A stretch of 64,000 nt of DNA from Pseudomonas pseudonitroreducens. Lineage in GTDB: Bacteria > Pseudomonadota > Gammaproteobacteria > Pseudomonadales > Pseudomonadaceae. Under the pieces are notes generated by a model. That model was not told where the DNA came from and made no database searches. It was given only the letters and a program-made list of their open reading frames with translations. Of this stretch, positions 17,251 to 29,203 are shown piece by piece. How positions within the stretch are numbered: position 1 is the first letter of the stretch; every line of letters starts with the position of its first letter. The stretch spans positions 62,001-126,000 of the forward strand of contig NZ_BQHJ01000002.1 of assembly GCF_021603645.1 (NCBI RefSeq). Direction: 5' to 3'. The translations under genes and the position numbers were made by a program.

Positions 17251-17787
17251 ATGCAAAACGCCAAGCTCATGCTGACCAGTCTCGCTTTCGGGCTGGGACT
17301 CGCCGCACTCGCCGGTTGCTCGTTCCCGGGGGTCTACAAGATCGACATCCAGCAGGGCAACGTTGTAACGCAGGACATGATAGACCAGTTGAAGCCCGGA
17401 ATGACCCGGCGCCAAGTGCGGTTTATCATGGGCAACCCCCTGATCGTGGACACGTTCCACCCCAATCGCTGGGACTACCTCTACAGCATCCAGCCCGGCG
17501 GCGGTCAGCGCCAGCAGGAGCGCATGAGCCTGTACTTCGGCCAGAACGACCAACTGGTCGGCCTGAACGGCGACTTCATGCCCGGCGTCAGCCGCGACGA
17601 GTCGATCCTCGGCAAGGAAGGCAGCCCGGCCACCACGCCGTCGCAGCCGACCCAGCAGCAGCCCGAACAGCCCAAGGAAGAACCGGCCAAGCCCGGCTCC
17701 GTGGAAGAGCAGATCCAGAAGGAAGTCGACCAGGTGGAAACCGTGCCGATTCCGACTCCGGAACCGCTGGACAAGAATCCGCAGTAA
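17251..17787 (+). CDS. bamE: outer membrane lipoprotein OmlA/BamE
   Basis: BamE (OmlA/SmpA) is a lipoprotein of the BAM complex, which inserts beta-barrel proteins in the outer membrane. The 178-aa product has a signal peptide with lipobox LAGC (cleavage before the Cys), then the conserved SmpA/OmlA domain ([38 protein letters not shown]). A Pro/Gln/Glu-rich tail follows (from about residue 125, [18 protein letters not shown]); such a tail is longer than in E. coli BamE. It is divergent from fur, and a strong terminator follows the stop. Confidence 0.95.
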   Translation: MQNAKLMLTSLAFGLGLAALAGCSFPGVYKIDIQQGNVVTQDMIDQLKPGMTRRQVRFIMGNPLIVDTFHPNRWDYLYSIQPGGGQRQQERMSLYFGQNDQLVGLNGDFMPGVSRDESILGKEGSPATTPSQPTQQQPEQPKEEPAKPGSVEEQIQKEVDQVETVPIPTPEPLDKNPQ

Positions 17788-17803
17788 GGGATTCGCTCCA
17801 ACG

Positions 17804-17831
17804 AAAAAGCCCGGCCAGTGCCGGGCTTTTT
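17804..17831 (+). terminator. omlA terminator
   Basis: AAAAAGCCCGGC and GCCGGGCTTTTT form a perfect stem with a CAGT loop and a T-run, 17 bp after the omlA stop. It is symmetrical, so it could also end the opposing rnfH transcript. Confidence 0.9.
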
Positions 17832-17875
17832 GTTGCCTGCGATTTCATCGCAGGGCAATCAGCATCGCACAGGAG

Positions 17876-18184
17876 TCAGCCGCGCGCCGCCTTGGCCCGT
17901 GCGGCCCGCTGCTTGCGTACTTCCTTGGGGTCGACGATCAGCGGACGGTAGATTTCCACCCGCTCGCCCTCCTCCAGTACACGCTCCTCGGGCGTGGCGA
18001 CCACCTTGCCGAAGATACCCAGCGGGCAGCCCTGCACATCCAGGCCGGGAAATTGCGCGACGATGCCCGACAGCAACACCGCCTCGCGCATCCGCGTGCC
18101 GCGCGGAACACTCAGGCGCAGCAGCACCTGCTTCTCCGGCAACGCGTAGACAACCTCGATGGCGATGTTGGCGGACTCAGCCAT
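17876..18184 (-). CDS. rnfH: RnfH family Ub-like protein
   Basis: RnfH is a small beta-grasp (ubiquitin-like) protein of unclear role, commonly encoded beside ratA. The 102-aa product starts at ATG 18184 ([19 protein letters not shown]) and carries the conserved PRGTRMREAV, LGIFGKV and GERVEIYRPLIVDPKEVRK, with an Arg/Lys/Ala-rich tail. The start overlaps the ratA stop by 8 bp, so the two are translationally coupled. Confidence 0.93.
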   Translation of the reverse strand: MAESANIAIEVVYALPEKQVLLRLSVPRGTRMREAVLLSGIVAQFPGLDVQGCPLGIFGKVVATPEERVLEEGERVEIYRPLIVDPKEVRKQRAARAKAARG

Positions 18185-18611
18185 GCAACTGCTTGGCGCG
18201 CTGGCAGAAGGCATCGACCATGGTGTTCGCCGCCTGGGTGAACAGCGGGCCGAGCGTGGCCTTCACCAGCGCGCCGGCATAGTCGAAGGTCAGATCGAGG
18301 GAAATCTTGCAGGCCTTGTCGCCCAGAGCCTTGAAGGTCCACACACCATGAAGCTGGGTGAAGGGCCCCTCCTCGAGATTCATCTCGATGCTCTGCCCCG
18401 GCACCAGCACGTTACGGGTAGTGAAGCGCTGGGTGATGCTGCCCTTGGCCACGGTCAGCTCGGCGCGCATGGCGATATCGCTTTCCTCCAGCACGGTGGA
18501 GGCGGAACACCAGGGCAGGAACTCCGGGTAGCGCGCCACATCGTTGACCAGGTCGTACAGCGCCTTCGCCGGGTAGGGCAGCAGCGCCGAACGCTGGATA
18601 TGCGTGCTCAT
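18177..18611 (-). CDS. ratA: RatA family START/SRPBCC-domain protein
   Basis: RatA is a START/Coq10-like lipid-binding-fold protein, reported in E. coli to inhibit 70S formation and related to ubiquinone-binding Coq10. The 144-aa product has the family hallmarks [30 protein letters not shown] and a C-terminal amphipathic helix ([19 protein letters not shown]). It forms the conserved ratA-rnfH pair, divergent from smpB. Both ribosome function and quinone binding are family knowledge; neither is shown here. Confidence 0.92.
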   Translation of the reverse strand: MSTHIQRSALLPYPAKALYDLVNDVARYPEFLPWCSASTVLEESDIAMRAELTVAKGSITQRFTTRNVLVPGQSIEMNLEEGPFTQLHGVWTFKALGDKACKISLDLTFDYAGALVKATLGPLFTQAANTMVDAFCQRAKQLHG

Positions 18612-18750
18612 AGACGTCTCGCTTGGTTGTGGGGCGATCGATACGCCCGCTGATCAAAAAAACAGCGCGCATTCTCCGAGATTAGTCACGCACCCTCAAG
18701 CTTGCATGCCGTCACATGCTGTCCCGATAGCGGCGCGGCGAGCGACTCCC

Positions 18751-18756
18751 TATAAT
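18751..18756 (+). promoter_or_regulatory. -10 element of smpB abutting the start codon
   Basis: A perfect TATAAT ends 9 nt before the smpB ATG, so a transcript starting at the usual distance would have only about 2-4 untranslated nucleotides. No ribosome binding site lies between it and the ATG (GCGCGGCCT). No good -35 is found at 15-18 bp. Confidence 0.5.
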
Positions 18757-18765
18757 GCGCGGCCT

Positions 18766-19245
18766 ATGGCTAAACAGAAGAAACACCCTTCGGGGACCAT
18801 CGCGCAGAACAAGAAGGCTCTGCACGACTACTTCATCGAGCAGCGCTTCGAGGCGGGCGTCGCCCTGGCCGGCTGGGAAGTGAAAAGCCTGCGCGCCGGC
18901 AAGGCGCAGCTGGTTGACAGCTACGTGCTGCTCAAGGATGGCGAGGCCTGGCTGCTGGGCAGCCACATCACGCCGCTGACCACTGCCAGCACCCACGTCA
19001 TCGCCGACCCGGTGCGCACGCGCAAGCTGCTGCTGCACAAGCGCGAGCTGGGCAAGCTGTTCGGCGCCGTGCAGCAGAAGGGCTACGCCTGTGTCGCACT
19101 GTCGATGTACTGGAAGAAGCACCTGATCAAGTGCGAAATCGCACTGGCCAAGGGCAAGAAAGAGTACGACAAGCGCGGCACCGAGAAGGAGCGTGACTCT
19201 GACCGGGAAATCCAGCGCGCCATTCGTCACGGCAAGGACGACTAA
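18766..19245 (+). CDS. smpB: SsrA-binding protein SmpB
   Basis: SmpB binds tmRNA and brings it to stalled ribosomes for trans-translation. The 159-aa protein shows the OB-fold core ([48 protein letters not shown]) and a basic C-terminal tail ([20 protein letters not shown]) that mimics mRNA in the decoding centre. The ATG at 18766 lacks a visible ribosome binding site, and a consensus -10 sits directly upstream. Its partner tmRNA is also in this window, at 34602-34959. Confidence 0.97.
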   Translation: MAKQKKHPSGTIAQNKKALHDYFIEQRFEAGVALAGWEVKSLRAGKAQLVDSYVLLKDGEAWLLGSHITPLTTASTHVIADPVRTRKLLLHKRELGKLFGAVQQKGYACVALSMYWKKHLIKCEIALAKGKKEYDKRGTEKERDSDREIQRAIRHGKDD

Positions 19246-19318
19246 AGCAGCTGCAAGCGGCAGGCTTCCGGCTGCGAGCAACTGCCTGCAGCTCGTCGCC
19301 TGAGGCCTGCAACCGCTC
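19246..19318. repeat. degenerate CTGCAAGCGGCAGGC repeat tract
   Basis: The 73 bp between convergent smpB and lldR consist of variants of CTGCAAGCGGCAGGC, GGCTGCGAGCAACTGC and CTGCAGCTCGTCGCC, like the tract at 10811-10880. Confidence 0.5.
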
Positions 19319-20086
19319 TCAGGCGCCCTGGCGTCGCTGTGCCCGCTGCAGGCGCAATTCCTTCGCCTGCACCTCGGCCAGCACTTCCTGTACGTAGTCG
19401 ATATGGCGCTGGGAAATTTCCCGCGCCGCTTCTGCGTGGCCGCCGATAATCGCCTCGTACAATTCGCGGTGCTGCCGCATGAGTTGCTCGCGGGTCTCGT
19501 CACGCTGCGCGTACATCCCGCCGATATTGGTCACCACGTTGCGTTTGAGCAGGTCGAACAGCCCGCGAATGGTGTGCAGCAGCACGGCGTTGTGGCTGGC
19601 TTCGGCGATGGCCAGGTGGAAGGCCGCATCCGCCGCACCCTCTTCCGCCCGACTGACCTTTCCGACGCGCAGGTAACAGTCCTGCAACGCGTCGAAGGCC
19701 TGTTTCAGGCGCTGGTGGTCCACCTCGGTTGCGCGCAGCGCCGCGTAGTAGGCACAGGAGCCCTCGAGGGTGTGACGAAACTCCAGCAGGTCGCGCTGCG
19801 CTTCGGGATTGCTCTCCAGCAGATGCAACAGCGGATCGCTGAACATCGAACCCAGCCCTTCACTGACGTAGTTGCCGCCACCCTGGCGGCTGACCAGCAG
19901 CCCCTTGGCGCCGAGCTTCTGGATCGCCTCGCGCAGTGACGGCCGCGAGACACCGAACTGTTCAGCCAGCACGCGCTCAGCGGGCAGCCGTTCGCCCGCC
20001 TTGAGGGTGCCCTCGAGGATCATTGCCTCCAGCCGCTCGACGATGTCGTCCGACAGACGGCGCTGCTTGACCTGACCAAAACCCAT
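19319..20086 (-). CDS. lldR: GntR/FadR-family lactate regulator LldR
   Basis: LldR represses the lactate utilisation genes and is relieved by lactate. The 255-aa product has an N-terminal winged helix (LSDDIVERLEAMILEGTLKA, GERLPAERVLAEQFGVSRPS, LREAIQKL) and a C-terminal FCD all-helical ligand domain whose metal-binding His residues lie in AFHLAIAEASH and MRQHRELYEAI. The start is ATG 20086 (MGFGQVKQRRLSDD); the frame to 20239 has no support. It is divergent from lldP-lldD-lldE, with a TTGGT-CAT-ACCAA palindrome in the spacer. Confidence 0.94.
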   Translation of the reverse strand: MGFGQVKQRRLSDDIVERLEAMILEGTLKAGERLPAERVLAEQFGVSRPSLREAIQKLGAKGLLVSRQGGGNYVSEGLGSMFSDPLLHLLESNPEAQRDLLEFRHTLEGSCAYYAALRATEVDHQRLKQAFDALQDCYLRVGKVSRAEEGAADAAFHLAIAEASHNAVLLHTIRGLFDLLKRNVVTNIGGMYAQRDETREQLMRQHRELYEAIIGGHAEAAREISQRHIDYVQEVLAEVQAKELRLQRAQRRQGA

Positions 20087-20279
20087 GCTGCTGGACTCCC
20101 TCGTTCTCTCACTACGGGCCGCGCCCCAGGCCGCGATCTGCGCAGCGCGCGGCAGCCTAACCAGTGCCGTTGCCGGCAACAAGGGCGCCGCACCCTGGCG
20201 ATCACGCTCGACAAAAGTCGCAGAGCAGCAAATTGACATGCCGCCAGCAGGGCTTTTACCCTGAGCGCTCAGCCTTGCA

Positions 20280-20296
20280 AATTGGTCATACCAATT
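20280..20296 (+). promoter_or_regulatory. LldR-type operator in the lldR-lldP spacer
   Basis: AATTGGT-CAT-ACCAATT is a perfect 7-bp-arm palindrome with the TGGT-N3-ACCA core typical of FadR-subfamily GntR regulators. A half-site-like CAAATTGACATG lies about 50 bp upstream (20229-20240). The rest of the 355-bp spacer (20087-20441) shows no gene. Confidence 0.82.
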
Positions 20297-20441
20297 TACC
20301 GGAAGTTGAATTGCACGACAACAAGTTCACGAAAACTAAAAAGCCGCGATCAGTCGACCACTGCCAGCGCCACAAGCGCCCCGGATTCGCCCGACCGGCA
20401 ACAAGGCCCTCCACCCAAAAACAATTAGGGAGCCAATCCAG

Positions 20442-22118
20442 ATGCAAACCTGGCAGCAGATCTATACCCCGCTTGGCAGTCTCGGCCTGTCCGCGCTGGT
20501 TGCCGTCATTCCGATCGTGTTCTTCTTCCTCGCCCTCGCCGTGTTCCGCCTCAAGGGCCACGTCGCCGGCAGCATCACCCTCGCCCTCTCGATCATCATC
20601 GCCATCGCCGCCTTCGGCATGCCCGCCGACATGGCCCTCGCTGCCGCCGGCTATGGCTTCGCCTACGGGCTGTGGCCGATCGCCTGGATCATCGTCGCGG
20701 CGGTGTTCCTCTACAAACTCACGGTCAAGAGCGGCCAGTTCGAGGTGATCCGCAGCTCGGTGCTGTCGATCACCGGCGACCAGCGCCTGCAGGTACTGCT
20801 GATCGGCTTCTCCTTCGGCGCCTTCCTCGAAGGTGCGGCGGGCTTCGGCGCGCCGGTGGCGATCACCGCCGCCCTGCTCGTCGGCCTGGGCTTCAACCCG
20901 CTGTACGCCGCCGGCCTGTGCCTGATCGCCAACACCGCCCCGGTGGCCTTCGGCGCCCTGGGCATCCCGATCATCGTCGCCGGCCAGGTCACGGGGATCG
21001 ATGCCTTCAAGATCGGCGCCATGACCGGCCGCCAACTGCCGTTCCTGTCGATCCTCGTACCGTTCTGGCTGGTGTTCATGATGGACGGCCTCAAGGGCGT
21101 GAAAGAAACCTGGCCCGCCGCGCTGGTCGCCGGCGGCAGCTTCGCCATCACCCAGTACTTCACCTCCAACTTCATCGGCCCGGAACTGCCGGACATCACC
21201 TCCGCCCTGGTCAGCCTGATTTCCCTGACCCTGTTCCTGAAAGTCTGGCAACCGGCCAGCGAGCGTGAAGTGGTTGCCACTGCAGGCGGCGCCGCCGTCA
21301 TGGGCGGCAATGGCTCCCGCGGCGCCGAGCCCTCGCCCTACAGCTTCGGCGAAATCCTCAAGGCCTGGTCGCCGTTCCTGGTACTGACCGTACTGGTCAC
21401 CATCTGGACCCTGAAGCCGTTCAAGGCGTTGTTCGCCCCGGGCGGTGCGCTGTACAACCTGGTGTTCAACTTCTCCATTCCGCACCTCGACCAGCTTGTA
21501 GTGAAGACCGCCCCCATCGTCGCCAACCCGACGCCAATCGCCGCCGTGTTCAAGCTGGACCCGGTCTCGGCCACGGGCACCGCGATCTTCCTCTCTGCCG
21601 TGATCTCGATGGTGGTCCTGCGCATCAGCGCAAAAACTGGTCTGACCACCTTCAAGGAAACCCTGCTCGAGCTGAAATGGCCGATCCTTTCCATCGGCAT
21701 GGTGCTGGCCTTCGCCTTCGTCACCAACTACTCGGGCATGTCCACCACGATGGCACTGGTCCTGGCCGGCACCGGCGCGGCGTTCCCGTTCTTCTCGCCG
21801 TTCCTCGGCTGGCTGGGCGTGTTCCTCACCGGTTCGGATACCTCCTCCAACGCGCTGTTCAGTTCGTTGCAGGCCACCACCGCACACCAGATCGGCGTCA
21901 ACGACACCCTACTGGTCGCCGCCAACACCAGCGGTGGCGTGACCGGCAAGATGATCTCGCCGCAGTCCATCGCCGTGGCCTGCGCCGCCACCGGCATGGT
22001 CGGCAAGGAATCCGACCTGTTCCGCTTCACCCTCAAGCACAGCCTGATGTTCGCCGCCATCGTGGGTCTGATCACCCTCGCGCAGGCCTACATCTTCACC
22101 GGCATGCTCGTGCATTAA
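20442..22118 (+). CDS. lldP: L-lactate permease
   Basis: LldP imports L- and D-lactate (and glycolate) with protons across the inner membrane. The 558-aa protein starts [15 protein letters not shown] and has about 13 hydrophobic segments, with family-conserved [20 protein letters not shown] and the late [16 protein letters not shown] and [25 protein letters not shown] precedes the ATG by 9 nt. It is first in lldP-lldD-lldE, downstream of the LldR operator. Confidence 0.97.
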   Translation: MQTWQQIYTPLGSLGLSALVAVIPIVFFFLALAVFRLKGHVAGSITLALSIIIAIAAFGMPADMALAAAGYGFAYGLWPIAWIIVAAVFLYKLTVKSGQFEVIRSSVLSITGDQRLQVLLIGFSFGAFLEGAAGFGAPVAITAALLVGLGFNPLYAAGLCLIANTAPVAFGALGIPIIVAGQVTGIDAFKIGAMTGRQLPFLSILVPFWLVFMMDGLKGVKETWPAALVAGGSFAITQYFTSNFIGPELPDITSALVSLISLTLFLKVWQPASEREVVATAGGAAVMGGNGSRGAEPSPYSFGEILKAWSPFLVLTVLVTIWTLKPFKALFAPGGALYNLVFNFSIPHLDQLVVKTAPIVANPTPIAAVFKLDPVSATGTAIFLSAVISMVVLRISAKTGLTTFKETLLELKWPILSIGMVLAFAFVTNYSGMSTTMALVLAGTGAAFPFFSPFLGWLGVFLTGSDTSSNALFSSLQATTAHQIGVNDTLLVAANTSGGVTGKMISPQSIAVACAATGMVGKESDLFRFTLKHSLMFAAIVGLITLAQAYIFTGMLVH

Positions 22119-22279
22119 GGGAGTCATCGCCGCGCCGTCGTTCGCATGGCGAACAGCGGCGCGGCCGGCCCAGGCGCCACGCGATAACTGCAACAAGCCC
22201 GGCAAAGCGTCTAGTTTGTTCTGGGTTCCTGCCGTCACCGTGACGCCTTTATCGACAGACCTTCACCGATGGGACGCCC

Positions 22280-23425
22280 ATGATCATTTCTGCCTCTACC
22301 GACTACCGCGCCGCCGCCCAGCGCAAGCTGCCGCCATTCCTCTTCCACTACGCCGACGGCGGCGCCTACGCCGAGCGCACCCTGCGCAACAACGTCGACG
22401 ACCTGGCCGGCATCGCCCTGCGCCAGCGCGTGCTGAAGAACATGTCCGAGCTGAGCCTGGAAACGAAGCTGTTCGACGAGACGCTGAGCATGCCCATCGC
22501 CCTCGCCCCGGTCGGCCTGACCGGCATGTACGCGCGGCGCGGCGAAGTGCAGGCGGCGCGCGCGGCGGCGGCCAAAGGCATCCCGTTCACGATGTCCACG
22601 GTGTCGGTCTGCCCCATCGAGGAAGTGGCGCCGGCTATCGACCGGCCGATGTGGTTCCAGCTCTACGTGCTCAAGGACCGCGGCTTCATGCGCAACGCGT
22701 TGGAGCGCGCCAAGGCTGCTGGCGTGAAAACGCTGGTGTTCACCGTCGACATGCCGGTGCCCGGCGCACGCTACCGCGATGCCCACGCCGGCATGAGCGG
22801 CCCCAATGCGCCGCTGCGCCGCGTCTGGCAAGCCATGACCCACCCGCAATGGGCACTGGATGTCGGCCTGCTGGGCAAGCCCCACGACCTGGGCAACATC
22901 TCCAAGTACCGCGGCAACCCCACCGGCCTGGCCGACTACATCGGCTGGCTGGGCGCCAACTTCGACCCGTCGATTTCCTGGAAGGACCTGGAGTGGATCC
23001 GCGAATTCTGGGACGGCCCGATGATCATCAAGGGAATCCTCGACCCGGAAGATGCCAGGGATGCAGTGAAATTCGGCGCCGACGGCATCGTCGTCTCCAA
23101 CCACGGCGGTCGCCAGCTCGATGGCGTGCTCTCCAGTGCCCGCGCCTTGCCGGCGATTGCCGATGCGGTGAAGGGTGACCTGAAGATCCTCGCCGACTCC
23201 GGCATCCGCAACGGTCTGGACGTGGTACGCATGATCGCCCTGGGCGCGGATACCGTGCTCATCGGCCGCGCCTTCCTCTATGCCTTGGCGACCCACGGCG
23301 AAGCCGGGGTGAAGAACCTGCTGGACCTGTTCGAGAAGGAAATGCGCGTGGCCATGGTGCTCACCGGCGCCAAGTCCATCAGCGAGATCACCCGCGACTC
23401 GCTGGTGCGCGAGTTGGGGCAGTAA
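22280..23425 (+). CDS. lldD: FMN-dependent L-lactate dehydrogenase
   Basis: LldD is the membrane-associated, quinone-linked L-lactate dehydrogenase producing pyruvate. The 381-aa protein has the alpha-hydroxy-acid oxidase TIM barrel: [15 protein letters not shown]-like FMN contacts (here [19 protein letters not shown]), [23 protein letters not shown], the catalytic-base region [12 protein letters not shown], and the phosphate-binding [14 protein letters not shown] and [10 protein letters not shown]. It follows lldP by 161 bp and precedes the D-lactate enzyme gene, so one operon would use both lactate isomers. Confidence 0.97.
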   Translation: MIISASTDYRAAAQRKLPPFLFHYADGGAYAERTLRNNVDDLAGIALRQRVLKNMSELSLETKLFDETLSMPIALAPVGLTGMYARRGEVQAARAAAAKGIPFTMSTVSVCPIEEVAPAIDRPMWFQLYVLKDRGFMRNALERAKAAGVKTLVFTVDMPVPGARYRDAHAGMSGPNAPLRRVWQAMTHPQWALDVGLLGKPHDLGNISKYRGNPTGLADYIGWLGANFDPSISWKDLEWIREFWDGPMIIKGILDPEDARDAVKFGADGIVVSNHGGRQLDGVLSSARALPAIADAVKGDLKILADSGIRNGLDVVRMIALGADTVLIGRAFLYALATHGEAGVKNLLDLFEKEMRVAMVLTGAKSISEITRDSLVRELGQ

Positions 23426-23438
23426 ACGCTCTGCTTTT

Positions 23439-23510
23439 GTAGGAGCGAGCTTGCTCGCGAACCGGGCCGGCACGAAGCTGCGCAGTTTCGCGAGCAAGCT
23501 CGCTCCTACA
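23439..23510. repeat. Pseudomonas REP pair (inverted)
   Basis: GTAGGAGCGAGCTTGCTCGC and its inverse GCGAGCAAGCTCGCTCCTAC are separated by about 25 bp, in the lldD-lldE spacer. Within an operon it may act as an mRNA-stabilising stem. Confidence 0.85.
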
Positions 23511-23597
23511 AGTGAACGCCCACTCCGGCGCGTTCGATAGAAGAACACCGATGGGCCGTTCAGCGGCCCACACTCACCGATGATGACTGGAGCCGCC

Positions 23598-26405
<2,808 letters not shown>

Positions 26406-26437
26406 GTTCTATCCACACCAGGAACCACGTGCTTTTC

Positions 26438-26510
26438 GTAGGAGCGAGCGTGCTCGCGAACCGCCTGACGCCGACACGGCCGACGGATTTTCGCGAGCAA
26501 GCTCGCTCCT
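26438..26510. repeat. Pseudomonas REP pair (inverted), one arm variant
   Basis: GTAGGAGCGAGCGTGCTCGC (one T-to-G change) faces TTCGCGAGCAAGCTCGCTCC across about 30 bp after lldE. It probably marks the end of the lldPDE transcript. Confidence 0.82.
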
Positions 26511-26522
26511 GCTGGTTCGCCC

Positions 26523-26539
26523 CTTAACTTCACGTTAAG
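26523..26539 (+). promoter_or_regulatory. PmrA/QseB-type box upstream of the two-component operon
   Basis: CTTAAC-TTCAC-GTTAAG reads both as an inverted repeat and as the direct repeat CTTAA-N6-GTTAA, the layout recognised by PmrA/BasR-type regulators. It lies about 87 bp upstream of the response regulator ATG, which fits autoregulation. Confidence 0.7.
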
Positions 26540-26625
26540 CGAGCGCTGCCACCCTCTGCCGCAAAGCCGCCGCGCCGGCTATCCTGCTCGGGATGGCGGC
26601 GGAGCTGCACGATAAGGGGGCAACG

Positions 26626-27303
26626 ATGAGAATCCTGTTGGCGGAAGATGACCAGTTGCTGGGTGACGGCATCCGTTCGGGGCTGGGTCTGGAAGGCGAC
26701 ACCGTGGACTGGGTGAACGACGGCGTGGCCGCCGAGCAGGCCCTGGCGACGGACGAATTCGACCTGTTGGTGCTCGACCTCGGCCTGCCGCGCAAGGACG
26801 GCCTGGAAGTGCTTCGCGGCCTGCGCCGCCGCGGCAATCTGACCCCGGTACTGATCCTCACCGCCCGCGACAAGGTGGCCGATCGCGTGGCCGGCCTGGA
26901 CGCCGGCGCCGACGACTACCTGACCAAACCCTTCGACCTCGACGAACTGCTCGCCCGCGTCCGCGCCCTGACCCGTCGCCATACCGGCCGCGCCGCGCCG
27001 CTGCTGCAGCATGGCGAGCTGGCGCTGGACCCGGCCACCCACCAGGTCAGCCTGGCCGGAGCACCGGTGGACCTGGCACCGCGCGAATACGCGCTGCTGC
27101 GGCTGCTGCTGGAGCAGCGCGGCAAGGTGCTGTCCCGCGCCCGCCTGGTGGAAGCACTCTATGGCTGGGATGGCGACCTGGAAAGCAACGCCATCGAAGT
27201 CCACATCCATCACCTGCGGCGCAAGCTGGGCAACAGCCTGATCCGCACTGTGCGCGGCATCGGCTACGGTATCGACCGCCCCGAAGGCGCTACACAATCT
27301 TGA
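26626..27303 (+). CDS. pmrA: PmrA-type response regulator
   Basis: This OmpR-family regulator most resembles P. aeruginosa PmrA, which controls lipid A modification and cationic-peptide resistance. The 225-aa product has the receiver acidic pair (AEDD), phospho-acceptor Asp51 (LVLDLGLP), the conserved LTAR and LTKPF, and a C-terminal winged helix with the recognition segment SNAIEVHIHHLRRKLG. The ATG at 26626 follows AAGGGGG; the 11-codon extension to 26593 lacks support. QseB is the closest alternative name. The kinase gene start overlaps its stop. Confidence 0.82.
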   Translation: MRILLAEDDQLLGDGIRSGLGLEGDTVDWVNDGVAAEQALATDEFDLLVLDLGLPRKDGLEVLRGLRRRGNLTPVLILTARDKVADRVAGLDAGADDYLTKPFDLDELLARVRALTRRHTGRAAPLLQHGELALDPATHQVSLAGAPVDLAPREYALLRLLLEQRGKVLSRARLVEALYGWDGDLESNAIEVHIHHLRRKLGNSLIRTVRGIGYGIDRPEGATQS

Positions 27304-28703
27304 GTGGCAGCGTGCGCCGCGCCGGCTCCATCAGCCGTCGTCTGCTGCTGATGCTGATCGGCGGCGTGTCGCTGCTCTGGCTGGTGGCCGGGCTGTTTAC
27401 CTACCACCTGACGCGCGAGCAGGTGAACCGCCTCTACGACCAGGACATGATCGACTTCGGCCAGGCCGCCCTGAGCCTGGTGGACATCGCCGACGCCATC
27501 GACCCGCAGTCCAGCGATGCCATGGAAATCCTCGCCCGCAGCCGCAAGGCCATCGAAGGGCTGCCGCTGATACGCCGCGAAGCCACGCTTGGCTACGCCA
27601 TCTGGTACCGCGGCCAGCCCCTGCTGGCCATCCACAAACCGCCCAAGGGTATCGAGGCCCAGCCCCCGGGGTTTTCCGACCTGCCCAGTGGTGGGGTCAA
27701 CTGGCGTGTACTGCAGATGACCACGTCGGGCGCCGATGAAGTGCGCATCTGGGTCTTCGAAGACCTCCACTACCGCCACAAGACCCTGCACCTGCTGTTG
27801 TTCAGCGCCCTCTTCCCACTGTTGCTGGCGTTGCCGCTGTTTGCCGTCCTGGTGTGGTTCGGCGTGCGCCAGGGCCTGGCGCCCCTGCGCGGGCTGATCG
27901 AGCAGGTGCACCAGCGCAGCGCCCGCAGTCTGCATCCGCTGGCGCTGAGCCGAGCGCCGGTGGAAGTCCACAGCCTGGTCAACGAACTCAACCTGCTGCT
28001 GGAGCGCCTGAACCTGGCGATGGAAGCCGAACGCCGCCTGACCAGCGATGCCGCCCACGAAATCCGTACACCGCTGGCCAGCTTGCGCACCCACGCCCAG
28101 GTGGCGCTGCGCTCCTCCGACCCGGCCGCCCACGCCCACGGCCTGCAGCAGGTCAGCCGCAGCGTCGAGCGGATCAGCGCACTGATGGAGCAGATACTCC
28201 TGCTGGCACGACTCGACGCCGAAGAGCTGCACGAGATATTCGCCCCGGTGGACCTGCGCCTGCTGGCCGAAGACACCATCGCCGACCTTGCACCACAGGC
28301 CATCGACAAGCAGATCGAACTGACCCTGGATAGCCAGGATGCCACCCTGAGAGGCGTCGCCGCCTGGCTCGGGCTGATGCTCACCAACCTGGTCGGCAAC
28401 GCCTTGCGCTACACCCCCGAGGGCGGCCGCGTGGCCGTCAGCCTGGAGAACAATGGCGACCGGCTGACCCTCTGGGTGCGCGACGACGGCCCCGGGGTGG
28501 CGCCGGCCGAACAAGCGGCGATCTTCACCCGTTTCTATCGCAGCCCCAGCGTCGCCAGCAGCAACGGCAGCGGGCTGGGGCTACCCATCGTCAAGCGCAT
28601 CGTGGAAATCCACCGCGGCCGCATCTCCCTGCACGAAGGGCTGGACGGTGCCGGCCTGGGCGTTTGCGTCGAACTCCCGAGCACCGCCGGGCCGATTCCC
28701 TGA
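27300..28703 (+). CDS. pmrB: PmrB/QseC-type sensor histidine kinase
   Basis: The 467-aa kinase has a first membrane helix (about 15-35), a periplasmic sensor of roughly 120 residues, a second helix (about 160-185), a HAMP-like linker, the H-box DAAHEIRTPLASL with phospho-acceptor His253, and an ATPase domain (N-box NLVGNALRYTPEGG, G1 VRDDGPGV, G2 SGLGLPIVKRIV). The start TTG overlaps the regulator stop (TTGA), implying coupling; a GTG at 27312 is an alternative. The periplasmic domain does not show an obvious ExxE iron motif, so signal assignment by name alone would be unsafe. Confidence 0.8.
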   Translation: MSGSVRRAGSISRRLLLMLIGGVSLLWLVAGLFTYHLTREQVNRLYDQDMIDFGQAALSLVDIADAIDPQSSDAMEILARSRKAIEGLPLIRREATLGYAIWYRGQPLLAIHKPPKGIEAQPPGFSDLPSGGVNWRVLQMTTSGADEVRIWVFEDLHYRHKTLHLLLFSALFPLLLALPLFAVLVWFGVRQGLAPLRGLIEQVHQRSARSLHPLALSRAPVEVHSLVNELNLLLERLNLAMEAERRLTSDAAHEIRTPLASLRTHAQVALRSSDPAAHAHGLQQVSRSVERISALMEQILLLARLDAEELHEIFAPVDLRLLAEDTIADLAPQAIDKQIELTLDSQDATLRGVAAWLGLMLTNLVGNALRYTPEGGRVAVSLENNGDRLTLWVRDDGPGVAPAEQAAIFTRFYRSPSVASSNGSGLGLPIVKRIVEIHRGRISLHEGLDGAGLGVCVELPSTAGPIP

Positions 28704-28785
28704 ACCCCGCGCAAATCACCGCAGTCCACCCTGTACGGCCGCCATTACGGTCCGCAACAACGATCAAGTTGACAGGAGTACTGCC

Positions 28786-29052
28786 ATGAAACGTGCCGCC
28801 CTGCTCATCACCGCCGCGCTGTTGGCCTCGCCGGCGTTTGCCGCCGACCTGTGCAGCGACAACCTGCGGAAAGTCGACGATGCGGTGAAGACCGTCACCA
28901 ACAACACCCAGGCCCAGGAACAAGCCATGCGCCTGCAGGAAAAGGCCGCCCAGGCCCAGGCCGCAGGTAACACCAAGGCCTGCATAGCGCAGACCGAAAA
29001 AGCCCTGCAGCTGCTGAAGAAAAACGCTGGCGACGGCGGAGCCAACGGGTGA
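28786..29052 (+). CDS. small periplasmic protein of unknown function
   Basis: The 88-aa product begins with a clear signal peptide (MKRAALLITAALLASPAFA, cleavage expected after AFA). A mature chain of about 69 residues follows, with two Cys (LCSDNL and KACIAQ) and a predicted helical, Gln/Ala-rich middle (NNTQAQEQAMRLQEKAAQAQ). AGGAG precedes the ATG. It lies 82 bp after the sensor kinase in the same direction, so it could be part of its regulon or operon. I do not recognise the family. Confidence 0.8.
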   Translation: MKRAALLITAALLASPAFAADLCSDNLRKVDDAVKTVTNNTQAQEQAMRLQEKAAQAQAAGNTKACIAQTEKALQLLKKNAGDGGANG

Positions 29053-29203
29053 TGCCCGATGCGGCGGCCGGCTACCTGCCCGGTCGCCGCCCATAAGAAC
29101 GGCGAAGCCTCTGGCATTCGCAAGGTCGCAGTTCATTCCCCCGCCCCACCCGCTCCCTAAGATGTAGCGATTGCCGACCAGAACAATCACAACCGGAATC
29201 GCC

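Noticed and set aside
17155-17553. N-terminal extension of Fur to 267 aa
   Set aside because: Overlaps omlA on the opposite strand; Fur begins at MVENSELRK.
20286-21887. 533-codon frame antisense to lldP
   Set aside because: Charged low-complexity mirror of membrane helices; also crosses the LldR operator.
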